This document shows, piece after piece, positions 1-8,937 of a stretch of 32,894 bases of DNA (its first letter is position 1; every line of letters starts with the position of its first letter). This DNA is from Candidatus Omnitrophota bacterium (lineage in GTDB: Bacteria; Omnitrophota; Gorgyraeia; B26-G9): positions 1 to 32,894 of the forward strand of contig JAHITY010000017.1 in the NCBI GenBank assembly GCA_018817165.1, in the 5' to 3' direction. Made by a program: the position numbers and the translations under genes. The notes beneath the pieces were generated by a model. That model made no database searches and was not told the origin of the DNA. It saw only the letters and a program-made list of their open reading frames with translations.

Positions 1-535
1 GTCCTTCGGTAGATTCTCCGCAATGGTGAACAGTATCGGCTTCGATAAAGCCTGGACGAAATTCATCCCATTGATCAGTTTTAATTGGTATTTGATTCCG
101 CAAAAGAGATCCTGGTTTAGTTAAAGATCGGCCTTTTCCGCAATATTGTGCTCGGATAGGTTTTAAAACACGATCAATACTGCTGGCAGATATGTTAGTT
201 AAGCGATAAATAACTTCTTGAGATAATTGTTCTTTGAATTCTTCTTCGTAGTATGGCAGCCAGAGTGGTAAAATTATTTTAAATCGTTTTGAACAAGGCA
301 GATGAGATGCTAGCCAAATGTGTTTAAGGGGCTTAAAAACATCTGGATTTTTATAAATGGATGGTTTACCTTTCTTTTTATGTTTTGGCTTGCTGAAGCG
401 TTTAAAGGTTCTTAGTGCGCGGATAGCATGTTTTCGGTGATGGCCACAATTTGCACAGAACTCGTTGAGAATAGCTGTTTTCTGTTTGCGGGTACCTTTT
501 TTGTAGCGTAAAAAGATACTTTCAAGATATTCCAT
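1..535 (-). CDS. DDE integrase-type transposase, 3' end cut by window
   Basis: This ORF is absent from the ORF track but is open from an ATG at 535 to the window edge (178 codons visible). A strong Shine-Dalgarno AGGAG lies 5 nt before the ATG. The N-terminus is very basic and has a Cys/His-rich stretch (EFCANCGHHRKHAIR), consistent with a DNA-binding helix-turn-helix region. The last visible part, PGFIEADTVHHCGES, matches the first catalytic Asp region of rve-type transposases, in which an Asp-containing beta strand is followed by a Cys-Gly motif. The remaining Asp and Glu lie outside the window. This is an IS481/ISNCY-like element by family knowledge, but the exact IS family is uncertain. 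It transcribes away from the HEAT-repeat gene. Confidence 0.8.
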   Translation of the reverse strand, partial: MEYLESIFLRYKKGTRKQKTAILNEFCANCGHHRKHAIRALRTFKRFSKPKHKKKGKPSIYKNPDVFKPLKHIWLASHLPCSKRFKIILPLWLPYYEEEFKEQLSQEVIYRLTNISASSIDRVLKPIRAQYCGKGRSLTKPGSLLRNQIPIKTDQWDEFRPGFIEADTVHHCGESTEG

Positions 536-584
536 TTTGGCTCCTATTGTCATTATAATAACCCCCTTTAAGAGTTATTATTTG

Positions 585-651
585 GGTAACATTATTTATG
601 AGTCAACGAATACCTTAAAAATATTCTTTGGTAACATTTTATGTGAGTCAA
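585..651. repeat. Two direct repeats spaced 45 bp at the IS end
   Basis: GGTAACATTATTTATGAGTCAA (first 20 bases start at 585) recurs imperfectly at 630 as GGTAACATTTTATGTGAGTC. Each copy is followed by an AAAAATATT stretch. The spacing is exactly 45 bp. Paired subterminal repeats of this kind are typical transposase-binding sites. The ORF-track reading of 537-725 as coding runs straight through them. Confidence 0.6.
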
Positions 652-670
652 TTCGGATCAAAAATATTTT

Positions 671-699
671 TTGCAAATATAACACTCTTGTGATAGACT
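671..699 (+). promoter_or_regulatory. Weak sigma70-like promoter for the HEAT-repeat gene
   Basis: TTGCAA (671-676) and TAGACT (694-699) are separated by 17 bp, each matching four of six consensus positions. They lie outside the IS repeats and 27 bp upstream of the proposed GTG start. This is a candidate only. Confidence 0.3.
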
Positions 700-725
700 T
701 TAATGTTTTGCAAATCGGAGGAAAT

Positions 726-3700
726 GTGTTTATAAAACCTTATATTAAGAATTTGATTTTTTTTATCCTTATTCAAGCCTTGCTACTATCAAATATTACC
801 TTGGTATTGGCAGAACTGACTGAGACCAGAATCTCTTGTGCGACTATTTCTCCATCATTGACCATGGAGCAACAAGCGCTGCAAGATATTTTCTATCAAC
901 AAATACGGGAACAGCTCTTTTTTGCTGAAAAACCTCAACAGCCGCATAAAATTTCTCGTTTAAAGAATTTATCTCAAATGATCATAGATGCCTTTAAATC
1001 GCCCGAATCATTCAAAATGAATCGACGTAGCTTCCTTATGATAAGCGGGGTACTTACTCTGGGCTTAATGAATCTTTCTTTACCATCCATGGTGCAAGCT
1101 ACATCACACGAGGAAAATATTCTCTTAACACTGCCGACACTGGGGAGAAACCCTGGCGAAACATACTTGGAAAAAATTGCTCAACTTTTAATATCCAAAG
1201 AAATCGACCAGCAAAAAACAACAGCAATGCTCTGGAAGGTAATCAACACCACCCCTCTCATTTGGGCAAAAAAAGCTGCAATAAAAACCCTGTTTACCGC
1301 AGGATTACTCACGGAAAAAGACATTGAGAAAATTATCCAAAACATTCCGGAAACAGAAGTTTTATGCTCCTTAGCGGAAACTGTATACTTTGAAAACCCA
1401 GCCAGAAACCTAAATGATCTCTGGGCGTGGTATGAAAAAGAGGGAGACCCGCAATTAAAACAGCACTTGCTGGAATTACTAATAAAACAAAGATACCCTA
1501 AAGCCATATCCATACTCATTGACCAGCATAAAAAAGAAACGGATGTTGAAAAAATCAGAGACTTGACTCAGCATTTGGGTCTTGCTGCTCGGAACAATCC
1601 AATTGCCTTAAAATATTTAATCAATCATATCAATTCTCTGCAAAAACCAGAAGTCGCGCAAAAATCGATCGTTCAGCTTGTAGAAGATATTGCCGCTTTA
1701 GGCCAAACGCAAACTCCTGAAGCCGGAAAAATCCTGGTATCTCTTGCTGAAAAACATCGCCCTAAGGAATATCTTGAAGAAGGCAGTTCTATCTATCCAC
1801 AAATCATAGAAGCTCTTGGCAATGTCGCGCAATACGATAAAAGCTCCTTTAATTATCTTAAACAGATATTTTTTTCAAAAGATATTACTTATATAAGAAA
1901 AATATCGCAGGCCATTGGGATAGCCGCTCGGAAAAACCCAGAAGCATGGAAATTTTTAAAAACAAACTTTACCACTGTATGCCAAAACAACGGAGCTGAT
2001 TGCGCATATCTTATTTTGAGCTTAGGAGAAGCAGCACGAGAAAACCCTGAAGCGGCACAAATACTTTACTCCCTAACGGATGACGCAATGAATATTCCTC
2101 AAAAAAAATGGATGGTCATTTATGCGCTTCAAGCGCTTGCTCTATCCGAGACACCGGAGGCAATTAGCAAATTGGCGAGTTTTGGATCAAGTCTTTTTGA
2201 TGTATTAACAATTGACATGTTAACAAATTCTGTGATCCCGGCATTGGCAAAATCGAATGATCCTGTCGTAGCAGAACTGCTTTATTCTCAAAGTGTTAAA
2301 TATTTACAGTCTAGCTTTCAAGACGCAGAAATCGGCCTGCAAATATTTAAAGCATTGGGAGCCACCGGATCTCCTGAGGCAATTGATTCCTGCTTGAGCC
2401 TGATAAAAAGCATTGTTCCCGCGCATCGCCGGCTTGGATTAGAAGGACTAGTTAGTTCCGGCAGCATCAAAGCTTTGAATCTCTGCGTCGATCTTAGTGT
2501 TCACAAAAACGATATGTTTGACAGTGAAGAGCTGGCGTCCAATATTATTGCCCTGTCTGGATTTAGTGGATTTGAGCTTGTCAGAGAAAAACTTATCACC
2601 TTACTGGATCCTGACAAAGATTTTATAACCGAAACTATTGCAGCAATGGTTAAAAAAACGTTTAATGAAAAAATGGAATTAATTGAAGATAATTCAAATG
2701 ATAAAGACCATAATACCGACAAAATGATGCAATGTTTTTTTAATCGATTTAGTGAAATGCCTTTTGCGCTTTATGCCACCATCGCGAACAGCCAGAAGCT
2801 TACCAGTCATAGCTTTCCGCCGCTTTACACGATCTTTGAGAGAAATCTTCGCGCGCAATACGGCAGTGTCGATACTTTGCGCTATATAAAAGAGAAAACA
2901 GGTGGAATTTTCGTTGCGGAATTTATATATACAATCACAATATTCGGGTTTTTAAAACAATGCTTGCAGCAATATGCCGATCAAGGGGCCACGTTAACGG
3001 ACTTCTTATTGGAAGATAAACATATCGAAATTTTTATGAAGTATCCCTCTCTTTTCGCGAAAGTTGCCAGTGAAATACTCAACTGGAACAAAAAAGAATT
3101 AAACAACAGCTTCATTGAAAGACTCCTAGAGCTTGCGACACACGGCGATAAACGTTTTCAAATTCTTTTGTCGTTGTTTAACCAATATAATATTATCCAT
3201 GATGACCGCATCAATATTTTCCAAGAAGCGCTGCCGAATATTAATCCTTCCTGGATGGGGCCTCAGAAAAATTGGATAAACAATAACAACGAAATAGAAT
3301 TCGGCGTTTACTGGTCCACCATCAAAAAAACAGAAAAAGGACATTTTGAAAGATTCCCTGAAATATTCATGAATGGAGAGCGAGTCTCTGCATATTATAA
3401 AGATTTTAAAGGATATAAAGAAGCCCCCGCCGGCTCCCGTGAAGATACGCGAAGGATTGCCTTGGGTGCAATCAAGGTTTTTTACAAATCTTTCCCGGAA
3501 ACCGGAAGGAAAGTCGTTTTCTACCTCTATGACAATCTTGACAACATACGTGAAAGTGAACATGCCATTGTCGTCAGCCGGGGGCATGATAAAGAGAAAA
3601 ACGTGAAAATGAATTGTAGGGCTACCGGACGACTTCTCATTACCAGTCATTGCCGATCGAGAGGAGACATGGATGAAGCAATCTGGCAGAATCCGGAAAA

Positions 3701-4070
3701 CGCGGTAATTTCAACAATCGGAACAACGCGTGCTCTCGCTACCAATCCCTTACTCTACTGGGCAGCGGAATATCTGGGCAGAACAAAAGAATACGGAACC
3801 TATCAAGATCTTTATGGATATATTCAACCGCATATTCCCCTCACAATACAGCAATACGATATCCCCATGGTAAATAATGATATCAGCGCGGTTTATGCCG
3901 TCGTATTACGAAAGCTGTATCTCAATATAGAGTTGCCCACAAAAAAAAATATTAACCATGGGACACATATTACCCCTCACTCTCCAAACACGCAAAACTC
4001 TCGATCTGGACATAAGCATATAAATATTCTCTGCGCCGGGGTTAAGTCTGTAATTACATCATTAATATAA
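726..4070 (+). CDS. Exported HEAT-repeat protein with candidate caspase-like C-terminal domain
   Basis: The ORF track starts at TTG 537, inside the IS. The better start is GTG 726: GGAGG lies 4 nt upstream and the product (1114 aa) begins with a clear hydrophobic signal segment ending near VLAEL. A second export-like segment starts at residue 98 (MNRRSFLMISG, a twin-arginine-like motif plus hydrophobic run ending VQA). Residues about 140-850 form helical repeats of HEAT/ARM type, with the recurrent signature AAR-x-NPEA. The C-terminal domain has a beta strand ending in RGH (His954) and a second ending in SHC (Cys976), the pattern of clan CD peptidases (caspase, gingipain, C13). The peptidase assignment is inference. 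No specific family member is recognised. It stands alone, between the IS and the convergent two-component genes. Confidence 0.7.
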   Translation: MFIKPYIKNLIFFILIQALLLSNITLVLAELTETRISCATISPSLTMEQQALQDIFYQQIREQLFFAEKPQQPHKISRLKNLSQMIIDAFKSPESFKMNRRSFLMISGVLTLGLMNLSLPSMVQATSHEENILLTLPTLGRNPGETYLEKIAQLLISKEIDQQKTTAMLWKVINTTPLIWAKKAAIKTLFTAGLLTEKDIEKIIQNIPETEVLCSLAETVYFENPARNLNDLWAWYEKEGDPQLKQHLLELLIKQRYPKAISILIDQHKKETDVEKIRDLTQHLGLAARNNPIALKYLINHINSLQKPEVAQKSIVQLVEDIAALGQTQTPEAGKILVSLAEKHRPKEYLEEGSSIYPQIIEALGNVAQYDKSSFNYLKQIFFSKDITYIRKISQAIGIAARKNPEAWKFLKTNFTTVCQNNGADCAYLILSLGEAARENPEAAQILYSLTDDAMNIPQKKWMVIYALQALALSETPEAISKLASFGSSLFDVLTIDMLTNSVIPALAKSNDPVVAELLYSQSVKYLQSSFQDAEIGLQIFKALGATGSPEAIDSCLSLIKSIVPAHRRLGLEGLVSSGSIKALNLCVDLSVHKNDMFDSEELASNIIALSGFSGFELVREKLITLLDPDKDFITETIAAMVKKTFNEKMELIEDNSNDKDHNTDKMMQCFFNRFSEMPFALYATIANSQKLTSHSFPPLYTIFERNLRAQYGSVDTLRYIKEKTGGIFVAEFIYTITIFGFLKQCLQQYADQGATLTDFLLEDKHIEIFMKYPSLFAKVASEILNWNKKELNNSFIERLLELATHGDKRFQILLSLFNQYNIIHDDRINIFQEALPNINPSWMGPQKNWINNNNEIEFGVYWSTIKKTEKGHFERFPEIFMNGERVSAYYKDFKGYKEAPAGSREDTRRIALGAIKVFYKSFPETGRKVVFYLYDNLDNIRESEHAIVVSRGHDKEKNVKMNCRATGRLLITSHCRSRGDMDEAIWQNPENAVISTIGTTRALATNPLLYWAAEYLGRTKEYGTYQDLYGYIQPHIPLTIQQYDIPMVNNDISAVYAVVLRKLYLNIELPTKKNINHGTHITPHSPNTQNSRSGHKHINILCAGVKSVITSLI

Positions 4071-4074
4071 AAAA

Positions 4075-4089
4075 GGAAAGGTTCTGTTT
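4075..4089. repeat. Short repeat GGAAAGGTTCTGTTT, copy 1
   Basis: This 15-mer just after the HEAT-repeat gene recurs exactly at 11736-11750, and its second half recurs near 12604 (GTTCTGTTTTTTAA). Here the flanking A and T runs could form a weak A-rich/T-rich hairpin, so it may act as a terminator, but the stem is poor. Confidence 0.5.
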
Positions 4090-4185
4090 TTTTAAGATTG
4101 CTCGATTATTTTGTTTGTCTCTCATATTAAACTGCTTTGGTATTTAAATTGGCTTTGAGACTTGAATTTAACATGAAATATTTTT

Positions 4186-4563
4186 TTAATTTTTTTTTAA
4201 CAAAGAGATGATATTACTTTCCAATTGATCTAAATCGCACGGTTTAAACATATAGATGTCTGCTCCAATAACCCTTTCGATAATCCGATCAGCATCAGTA
4301 TCTTTGGCAGTTAGCATAATCACAGGAATATGTTTATATTCGTCACTCAACTTCAATTCCCGGCATAGATCTTCTCCAGAAAGCTTAGGAATCATTAAAT
4401 CCAAGATAATTAAATCAGGATTTTGCGTTTTAGCTTTATAGATACCATCCATTCCATTGTATGCAATGAGAGGTTCATACCCTAAATCAGATACAAAAAT
4501 CTCCAGAGTACGATTAATATCTTTATCATCTTCAACTATAAGTATTTTCTTTTTATTTCCCAT
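4186..4563 (-). CDS. Single-domain response regulator (CheY-like receiver)
   Basis: This is a 125-residue protein consisting only of a receiver domain. The acidic pocket is E11-D12-D13 (LIVEDD), the phosphoacceptor is Asp55 (LILDLMIP), the switch Thr is T85 (MLTAKD) and the conserved Lys is K107 (FKPCD). There is no output domain, so it should act through protein contacts or a phosphorelay. The start is ATG 4563, preceded by AAGGAAGG at 5 nt spacing; the track's longer start overlaps the kinase gene and adds a non-homologous tail. It follows the histidine kinase by 32 bp and is almost certainly its cotranscribed partner. The output target is not visible in the window. Confidence 0.92.
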   Translation of the reverse strand: MGNKKKILIVEDDKDINRTLEIFVSDLGYEPLIAYNGMDGIYKAKTQNPDLIILDLMIPKLSGEDLCRELKLSDEYKHIPVIMLTAKDTDADRIIERVIGADIYMFKPCDLDQLESNIISLLKKN

Positions 4564-4595
4564 TATAACCTTCCTTTCCATTCTAGTTTTATTGA

Positions 4596-6710
4596 TTAAC
4601 GACTTCGCCATTTGGGTAAAGTAAAATAAAAGGTTGTTCCTTCCCCCAATTTTGATTTCACCCAAATTTTACCGCCCTGCAGTTCAACAAGCCCCTTTGT
4701 GATAACTAATCCTAAACCACTGCCTCCTTTTTGACGCAGCGTGGCGTCCGGAGATCGGTAAAACTTGTCAAAGATCTTGTCCAATTCTGAATCAGCAATC
4801 CCATAACCCTTATCTGCAATCGAGATCAAGACATCATTCTCCTGCTCTATGATTTCAACAATAACCTGACTGTTCTCCGGTGAATATCTAACCGCATTAC
4901 TGATAAGATTCCCGAGGATTCTTTCAGTATGGTCAATATCGACAGGAACAGACAGTGTCTTTACACTGGATTTAAGGTCAATAGAAATATTTTTCTCCAT
5001 AGCCTGTGAACTCAAAATCTGCAGGGTATCCTGGGTTAAGGTCCAAAGGTCGTAATATTTAATATCTAAGGCTAATACGCCGGATTCTATTTTTGTCACA
5101 TCTAAAAGATTACTCACCATACTTGCCTGACGTTCCGTGTTCTTTAGAATAAGCTCAATTAATTCCTTCTCCTGCGCGCTGGAAAACCCATTCTTCGTTT
5201 TGTCCCGGATAAGGATCGTTACCGCATTTTTAATAGCAGTTAGGGGTGTTTTTAAATCGTGCGAAACTATTGACAAAAAATCTGTTTTTACTTGTCCTGC
5301 TGCTTTGAGCTTTGTGTTAACCTCCTGAATATATTTGATCAACGTCTCTTTTTTTTGCATTGCCACAAATATAATGATGATCGCTATGCAAATGAATAAT
5401 GAGATCAATATTCCAAAAACACGATATTCCAAAAGCAATTTAACTTTTATGATTTTAGACAATATTACATACGCACCGATACCGCCTTCCGCATTTTCAA
5501 TCGGATAACTGACAAAATAAATACGTTCACGGTCAGCTGAAACAGGCGACAAATGATATCCCGCCTGATTTAATTCCGCATCACGAAAATATAATTTAGA
5601 GATATATCGGAGTTCATGAACTTTTTCAGGTAAAGGCTCTCCTGCAGACGCGATTACAGCGCCTTCTTTATCTACAATATAACAATTCACCAGTTTTTCT
5701 TTTGTCAGTAGCTTTTCGAGAATCTCCTGAACTTTCTCTCTTCCGTCCAAGGAATTAATTGCTGCCCGGATAACCTGTGATTTGCTAAGCGAAATACATA
5801 TTTTTTCAAGAGTCGATAATTCTTTCAGAAGTTTCTGCAGCGGCGACCCTTTAATATCCATGCTTTTTTTGATCAGCTTAATATTAGAATAATAATCCAT
5901 GAAATTAGTCAGTCCCCACCCTAATCCCAGGACGATAATAACCGACAGAATGACAGACAAACGGGAAAATTTTAAGTTCAAATAATTCTTCTTCACGTCA
6001 TAATTTACAGAAGAAAAAGTATTAAAAAAGAACAAAGTCGTTGTTAACAAAGACAGTATCAGCACCGCACGGCAGAACTCTAAAGGAAATCCAAAGAATG
6101 TAAAAAAGGTATCATTGTTCCAATGGGCTGCTAAAAAAACATCAGATTTTTCCACGAAAAGTCCGGTCAAAATCGCATAAATAATAAAATGCGCACCAAT
6201 TATCCAATAATATTTTTGTTGTTTTTTATCTGTTTTTGCGGCGGAAATAACAGTAATCGCGGCCAGAATTCCCGCGGGAAATCCCAGAACATAACGAATG
6301 TAAATAGACAGCCCATTTATCGCTGATTGCGCGCCAACAAAGATCATAAACCCTATGGGTAAATATATCCATGGCCTTACAAGGAGTTTTTTATTGATTT
6401 GAAAATATCCCATACGGGCAAACTCAAAAAGAAAAAAATAAGACACAATCCGAAGCGTGGAATGCAAAAACGATGTAACAACTCCAGTACCTACGATTAT
6501 GATAAAAAGCTGCAGCCATTCATTTATCCCATGGATAATCCCGAACAAGCCTAGCAAAAACCAAGGTAATTTTTGAGATTGTTTAAATCCAGAGTTAAGA
6601 CAGATGACGCCGAAAAAGAAAAAGGAAAAGCCGTAAAAGAAATAGATGTAATCAATTTGTCCATTAAGAAATTGCGATATGTTTTTTGATAGGAAGTTAA
6701 ATAGAATCAT
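4596..6710 (-). CDS. Membrane sensor histidine kinase
   Basis: 704 residues. Residues about 15-245 contain roughly seven hydrophobic helices, an integral-membrane sensor in the style of MASE domains, though I cannot name it. A further helix near 250-270 and another near 425-450 bracket about 150 extracytoplasmic residues that look like a PAS/Cache-type sensor. The HisKA phosphoacceptor is His484 in VSHDLKTP. The ATPase domain has the N box (NLISNAVRYSP), a D-x-G-x-G motif (DKGYGI), the F box (DKFYRS) and the G2 box (GGSGLGL). The RBS AAGAGG lies 4-5 nt before the ATG. It precedes and should phosphorylate the receiver protein at 4186-4563. The ligand is unknown. Confidence 0.92.
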   Translation of the reverse strand: MILFNFLSKNISQFLNGQIDYIYFFYGFSFFFFGVICLNSGFKQSQKLPWFLLGLFGIIHGINEWLQLFIIIVGTGVVTSFLHSTLRIVSYFFLFEFARMGYFQINKKLLVRPWIYLPIGFMIFVGAQSAINGLSIYIRYVLGFPAGILAAITVISAAKTDKKQQKYYWIIGAHFIIYAILTGLFVEKSDVFLAAHWNNDTFFTFFGFPLEFCRAVLILSLLTTTLFFFNTFSSVNYDVKKNYLNLKFSRLSVILSVIIVLGLGWGLTNFMDYYSNIKLIKKSMDIKGSPLQKLLKELSTLEKICISLSKSQVIRAAINSLDGREKVQEILEKLLTKEKLVNCYIVDKEGAVIASAGEPLPEKVHELRYISKLYFRDAELNQAGYHLSPVSADRERIYFVSYPIENAEGGIGAYVILSKIIKVKLLLEYRVFGILISLFICIAIIIIFVAMQKKETLIKYIQEVNTKLKAAGQVKTDFLSIVSHDLKTPLTAIKNAVTILIRDKTKNGFSSAQEKELIELILKNTERQASMVSNLLDVTKIESGVLALDIKYYDLWTLTQDTLQILSSQAMEKNISIDLKSSVKTLSVPVDIDHTERILGNLISNAVRYSPENSQVIVEIIEQENDVLISIADKGYGIADSELDKIFDKFYRSPDATLRQKGGSGLGLVITKGLVELQGGKIWVKSKLGEGTTFYFTLPKWRSR

Positions 6711-6786
6711 TATACCTCTTATGTAAATATGGTTTTAAAAAACGTTAAAAAGGAAATTGATCCTATTTCTCGTAGTGCTATTATCT

Positions 6787-6814
6787 ATTATACAGTAGAA
6801 CGTTCCTACTACAA
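6787..6814 (-). promoter_or_regulatory. Sigma70-like promoter for the histidine kinase
   Basis: On the minus strand, TTGTAG (6814-6809) and a perfect TATAAT (6792-6787) are separated by 16 bp, about 75 bp upstream of the kinase ATG. The spacer is filled by a near-palindrome, described separately. Confidence 0.55.
6794..6810. promoter_or_regulatory. Palindromic candidate operator inside the kinase promoter
   Basis: AGTAGAACGTTCCTACT contains an AACGTT core and AGTAG/CTACT arms, offset by one base. It occupies the spacer between the -35 and -10 hexamers, where a bound regulator would block or modulate polymerase. Confidence 0.4.
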
Positions 6815-6930
6815 GATAATTAGTTGTACAAAGCATATAGGTAAAAATAGGTGAAATCTGAGTGTGAAAATAAGGCAAGCCTATAATTACGTCATTGCCA
6901 CAAAAAAGCAATCCTCCATTTATTTTCCTT

Positions 6931-8937
6931 CTATTTTATCGGCAATTCTTTTCGGGCAGACCATTCGGTCCATCCGCCGTCATACCAATAAACATTCGTG
7001 TATCCAAGTAAATTCTTTAATATAAAAAATGTCTGGCTTGCCTGATGACCTGTGCGGCAATGTACAATAATTTTAGAAGCATTTGTCGGAATAATTGATT
7101 TATAAGCTGTCGTGAGTTCATCAACGGTTTTAAATAAAGAATATTTGTCTGCTTTGCGGATATCTTCCGTATAAGGCCTATTGATTGCCCCAGGAATATG
7201 CCCTGCGCGAGCTTCGTCGGATTTTTGACCAAGATAATAATCCTGCGGACGGACATCTAAAATAATCGCGTCTTTATCCTTAATTGCCTGCAAAACAGTT
7301 TTATAATAAACAGTGAAATTATCCGCATAATTTAATCGATAGCTTGAATCAATGACTTTGGGTAATTCCGTATCCACCAGACGTCCTTCACTTTGCCACT
7401 TTAAAAATCCCCCATTTAATATCCCGTAATTTTCATGCCCCAGTCTTTCAAATACCATACTAACAAGCGTCGCATCATGCGGCTTTTCACCATAAACCAA
7501 TACCACAAAATCATTTGGTTTTATTCCCATCAAAGAAATAGTTTGCGATAAAATAGCAGCCGGCAGAAGCACAGAAGGAACGCCCTTTACTACTCCGCGA
7601 AAACTCTCGGGTGAAATCGCCAGAGATCCCGGAATGTGCGAAGTATTATATTCATTCTGACTCCGTAAATCCAATATTTTCATATCAGGTTTTTTATAGT
7701 TTTCTGAAAGCCACTGAGTATCGATAAGCCCGGGAGCTTTATGCGCGAAGTTTCTAACTTCTTCCACCCCTTTTTGCCCTTTAGCTTGTCCTAAGAAATA
7801 ACCTCTCCATAAATTTATTTTTTGAGCAAGTCCATCCGGCACTGGCTCTGAACGTAAAGCAACAGGCTTTAGACAAAGATCAACAAATCCCAATAATCCA
7901 TCGGTCAATATATAAACATTATTAAATCCTTGTCTGTTTAAGGAGTCTCTTGCCTGAGCCGGGTGGGTCATTCCATTAGAATATAAAACAATTATCCCTT
8001 GGTTTTTATAGCCAATTAACTGCTCAGATAAATCCGATAAGCGAATATTAACCGCTCCTTTTATATGAAAATTTGCATATTCATTTTCCGGTCTTACATC
8101 AACTAATAGGACTTCTTGATTATTATTTAATAATCGCTCCGCTAATTCTTCAGCGGCGATATGATCTTGCGCTTCTTCTACCTTTTGTAATAAAGCCTGT
8201 TCTGAAAATAAACAAGCAGTCTGGGTGTTTTTAAAAAAAGGATAAACCAAAGCTTTTCTTGTAGTTTGACCGTAAATAAGCATCAATCCCAAAGCCGCAC
8301 TAAACAAGACAAATGAAAATATTTTTAAAAATTGACTGCCTAAGTATTCGCTTTTTCCAGTTACTTTCTGTTCTATTTTTTCCACACCCCAAAAAGCAGC
8401 AATTCCTATTATTGTAAAAAGAAAAGCTGTTACTCCTTTTGAAAGATGCAAAGAATCAGATAAAAATAAAATGCCCTGGTTTCCGTTAGTATATAAAGGC
8501 TGGATAAAATGAAAAGTTTCATTAAATAATATACTGCCTAAAATCGCGCCCAAAATACAAATAAGCGCATCCCATTTGCCGGAAGCAAGTCCCACAGCTG
8601 CTGTTCCGGGACACCAGCCGCTCATAACAAAGCCTATGCCAAACAATAATCCTCCAATAATTTGAGCGCCATAAATTGTCGGCATTAAATACACGCTCTC
8701 CACGCTGATAAGCCCTAAAGCCTGCGCGTACAGCAAACCGAGCATGGCTGTGATCAGGGCAGTGAACATAACCTTTAAAACCGCCATATCTTTAAAATAA
8801 AATATCCCGGACAATCTTCGTGAACTCCCAAAGCCAGCCTTTTCTAAGGCAACTCCAAACAATATCCCCAGAACAAGCGAAATTAAAAGTGCTAAAGATG
8901 TATCTAAAATGTTGAGGCTATATAGTGTATCAATCAT
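6931..8937 (-). CDS. YeeE/YedE-type sulfur transporter half fused to three rhodanese domains
   Basis: 668 residues. Residues 1-220 are membrane helices of the Sulf_transp (YeeE/YedE) family, with the family Cys in MSGWCPGT (Cys109). Known members import thiosulfate or related sulfur compounds. Three rhodanese-like domains follow, at about 255-355, 405-515 and 535-665. The first two lack the catalytic Cys (loops LYSNGMTH and VYGEKPHD); the third keeps it (VHCRTGHQAS, Cys627). Domains 2 and 3 look like a classical tandem sulfurtransferase. GGAGG lies 7 nt before the ATG, and the start overlaps the preceding YeeE stop by 8 nt, implying translational coupling. The second transporter half is supplied by the upstream gene. 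The probable job is uptake plus handover of sulfane sulfur; substrate and side of the rhodanese domains are inference. Confidence 0.85.
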   Translation of the reverse strand: MIDTLYSLNILDTSLALLISLVLGILFGVALEKAGFGSSRRLSGIFYFKDMAVLKVMFTALITAMLGLLYAQALGLISVESVYLMPTIYGAQIIGGLLFGIGFVMSGWCPGTAAVGLASGKWDALICILGAILGSILFNETFHFIQPLYTNGNQGILFLSDSLHLSKGVTAFLFTIIGIAAFWGVEKIEQKVTGKSEYLGSQFLKIFSFVLFSAALGLMLIYGQTTRKALVYPFFKNTQTACLFSEQALLQKVEEAQDHIAAEELAERLLNNNQEVLLVDVRPENEYANFHIKGAVNIRLSDLSEQLIGYKNQGIIVLYSNGMTHPAQARDSLNRQGFNNVYILTDGLLGFVDLCLKPVALRSEPVPDGLAQKINLWRGYFLGQAKGQKGVEEVRNFAHKAPGLIDTQWLSENYKKPDMKILDLRSQNEYNTSHIPGSLAISPESFRGVVKGVPSVLLPAAILSQTISLMGIKPNDFVVLVYGEKPHDATLVSMVFERLGHENYGILNGGFLKWQSEGRLVDTELPKVIDSSYRLNYADNFTVYYKTVLQAIKDKDAIILDVRPQDYYLGQKSDEARAGHIPGAINRPYTEDIRKADKYSLFKTVDELTTAYKSIIPTNASKIIVHCRTGHQASQTFFILKNLLGYTNVYWYDGGWTEWSARKELPIK

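Larger units (their letters stand above)
1..655 (-). mobile_element. Insertion sequence, partial, with one terminus near 650
   Basis: The element consists of the transposase ORF plus a short terminal region (536-655) with two direct repeats that look like transposase-binding sites. The outer boundary is not defined by a target duplication because the other end lies outside the window. It sits directly upstream of the HEAT-repeat gene, so that gene's upstream region may have been altered by the insertion. Confidence 0.6.

Noticed and set aside
537-725. Upstream extension of the 1177-residue ORF
   Set aside because: It runs through IS terminal repeats, starts at TTG without a ribosome site, and the real signal peptide and GGAGG are at 726.
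3126-3650. Minus-strand 174-residue ORF
   Set aside because: Antisense shadow of the HEAT-repeat gene; no ribosome site or domain features.
6850-6930. Terminator after the sulfur operon
   Set aside because: Only a weak ATTGC/GCAAT hairpin with the T run in the loop; not convincing.
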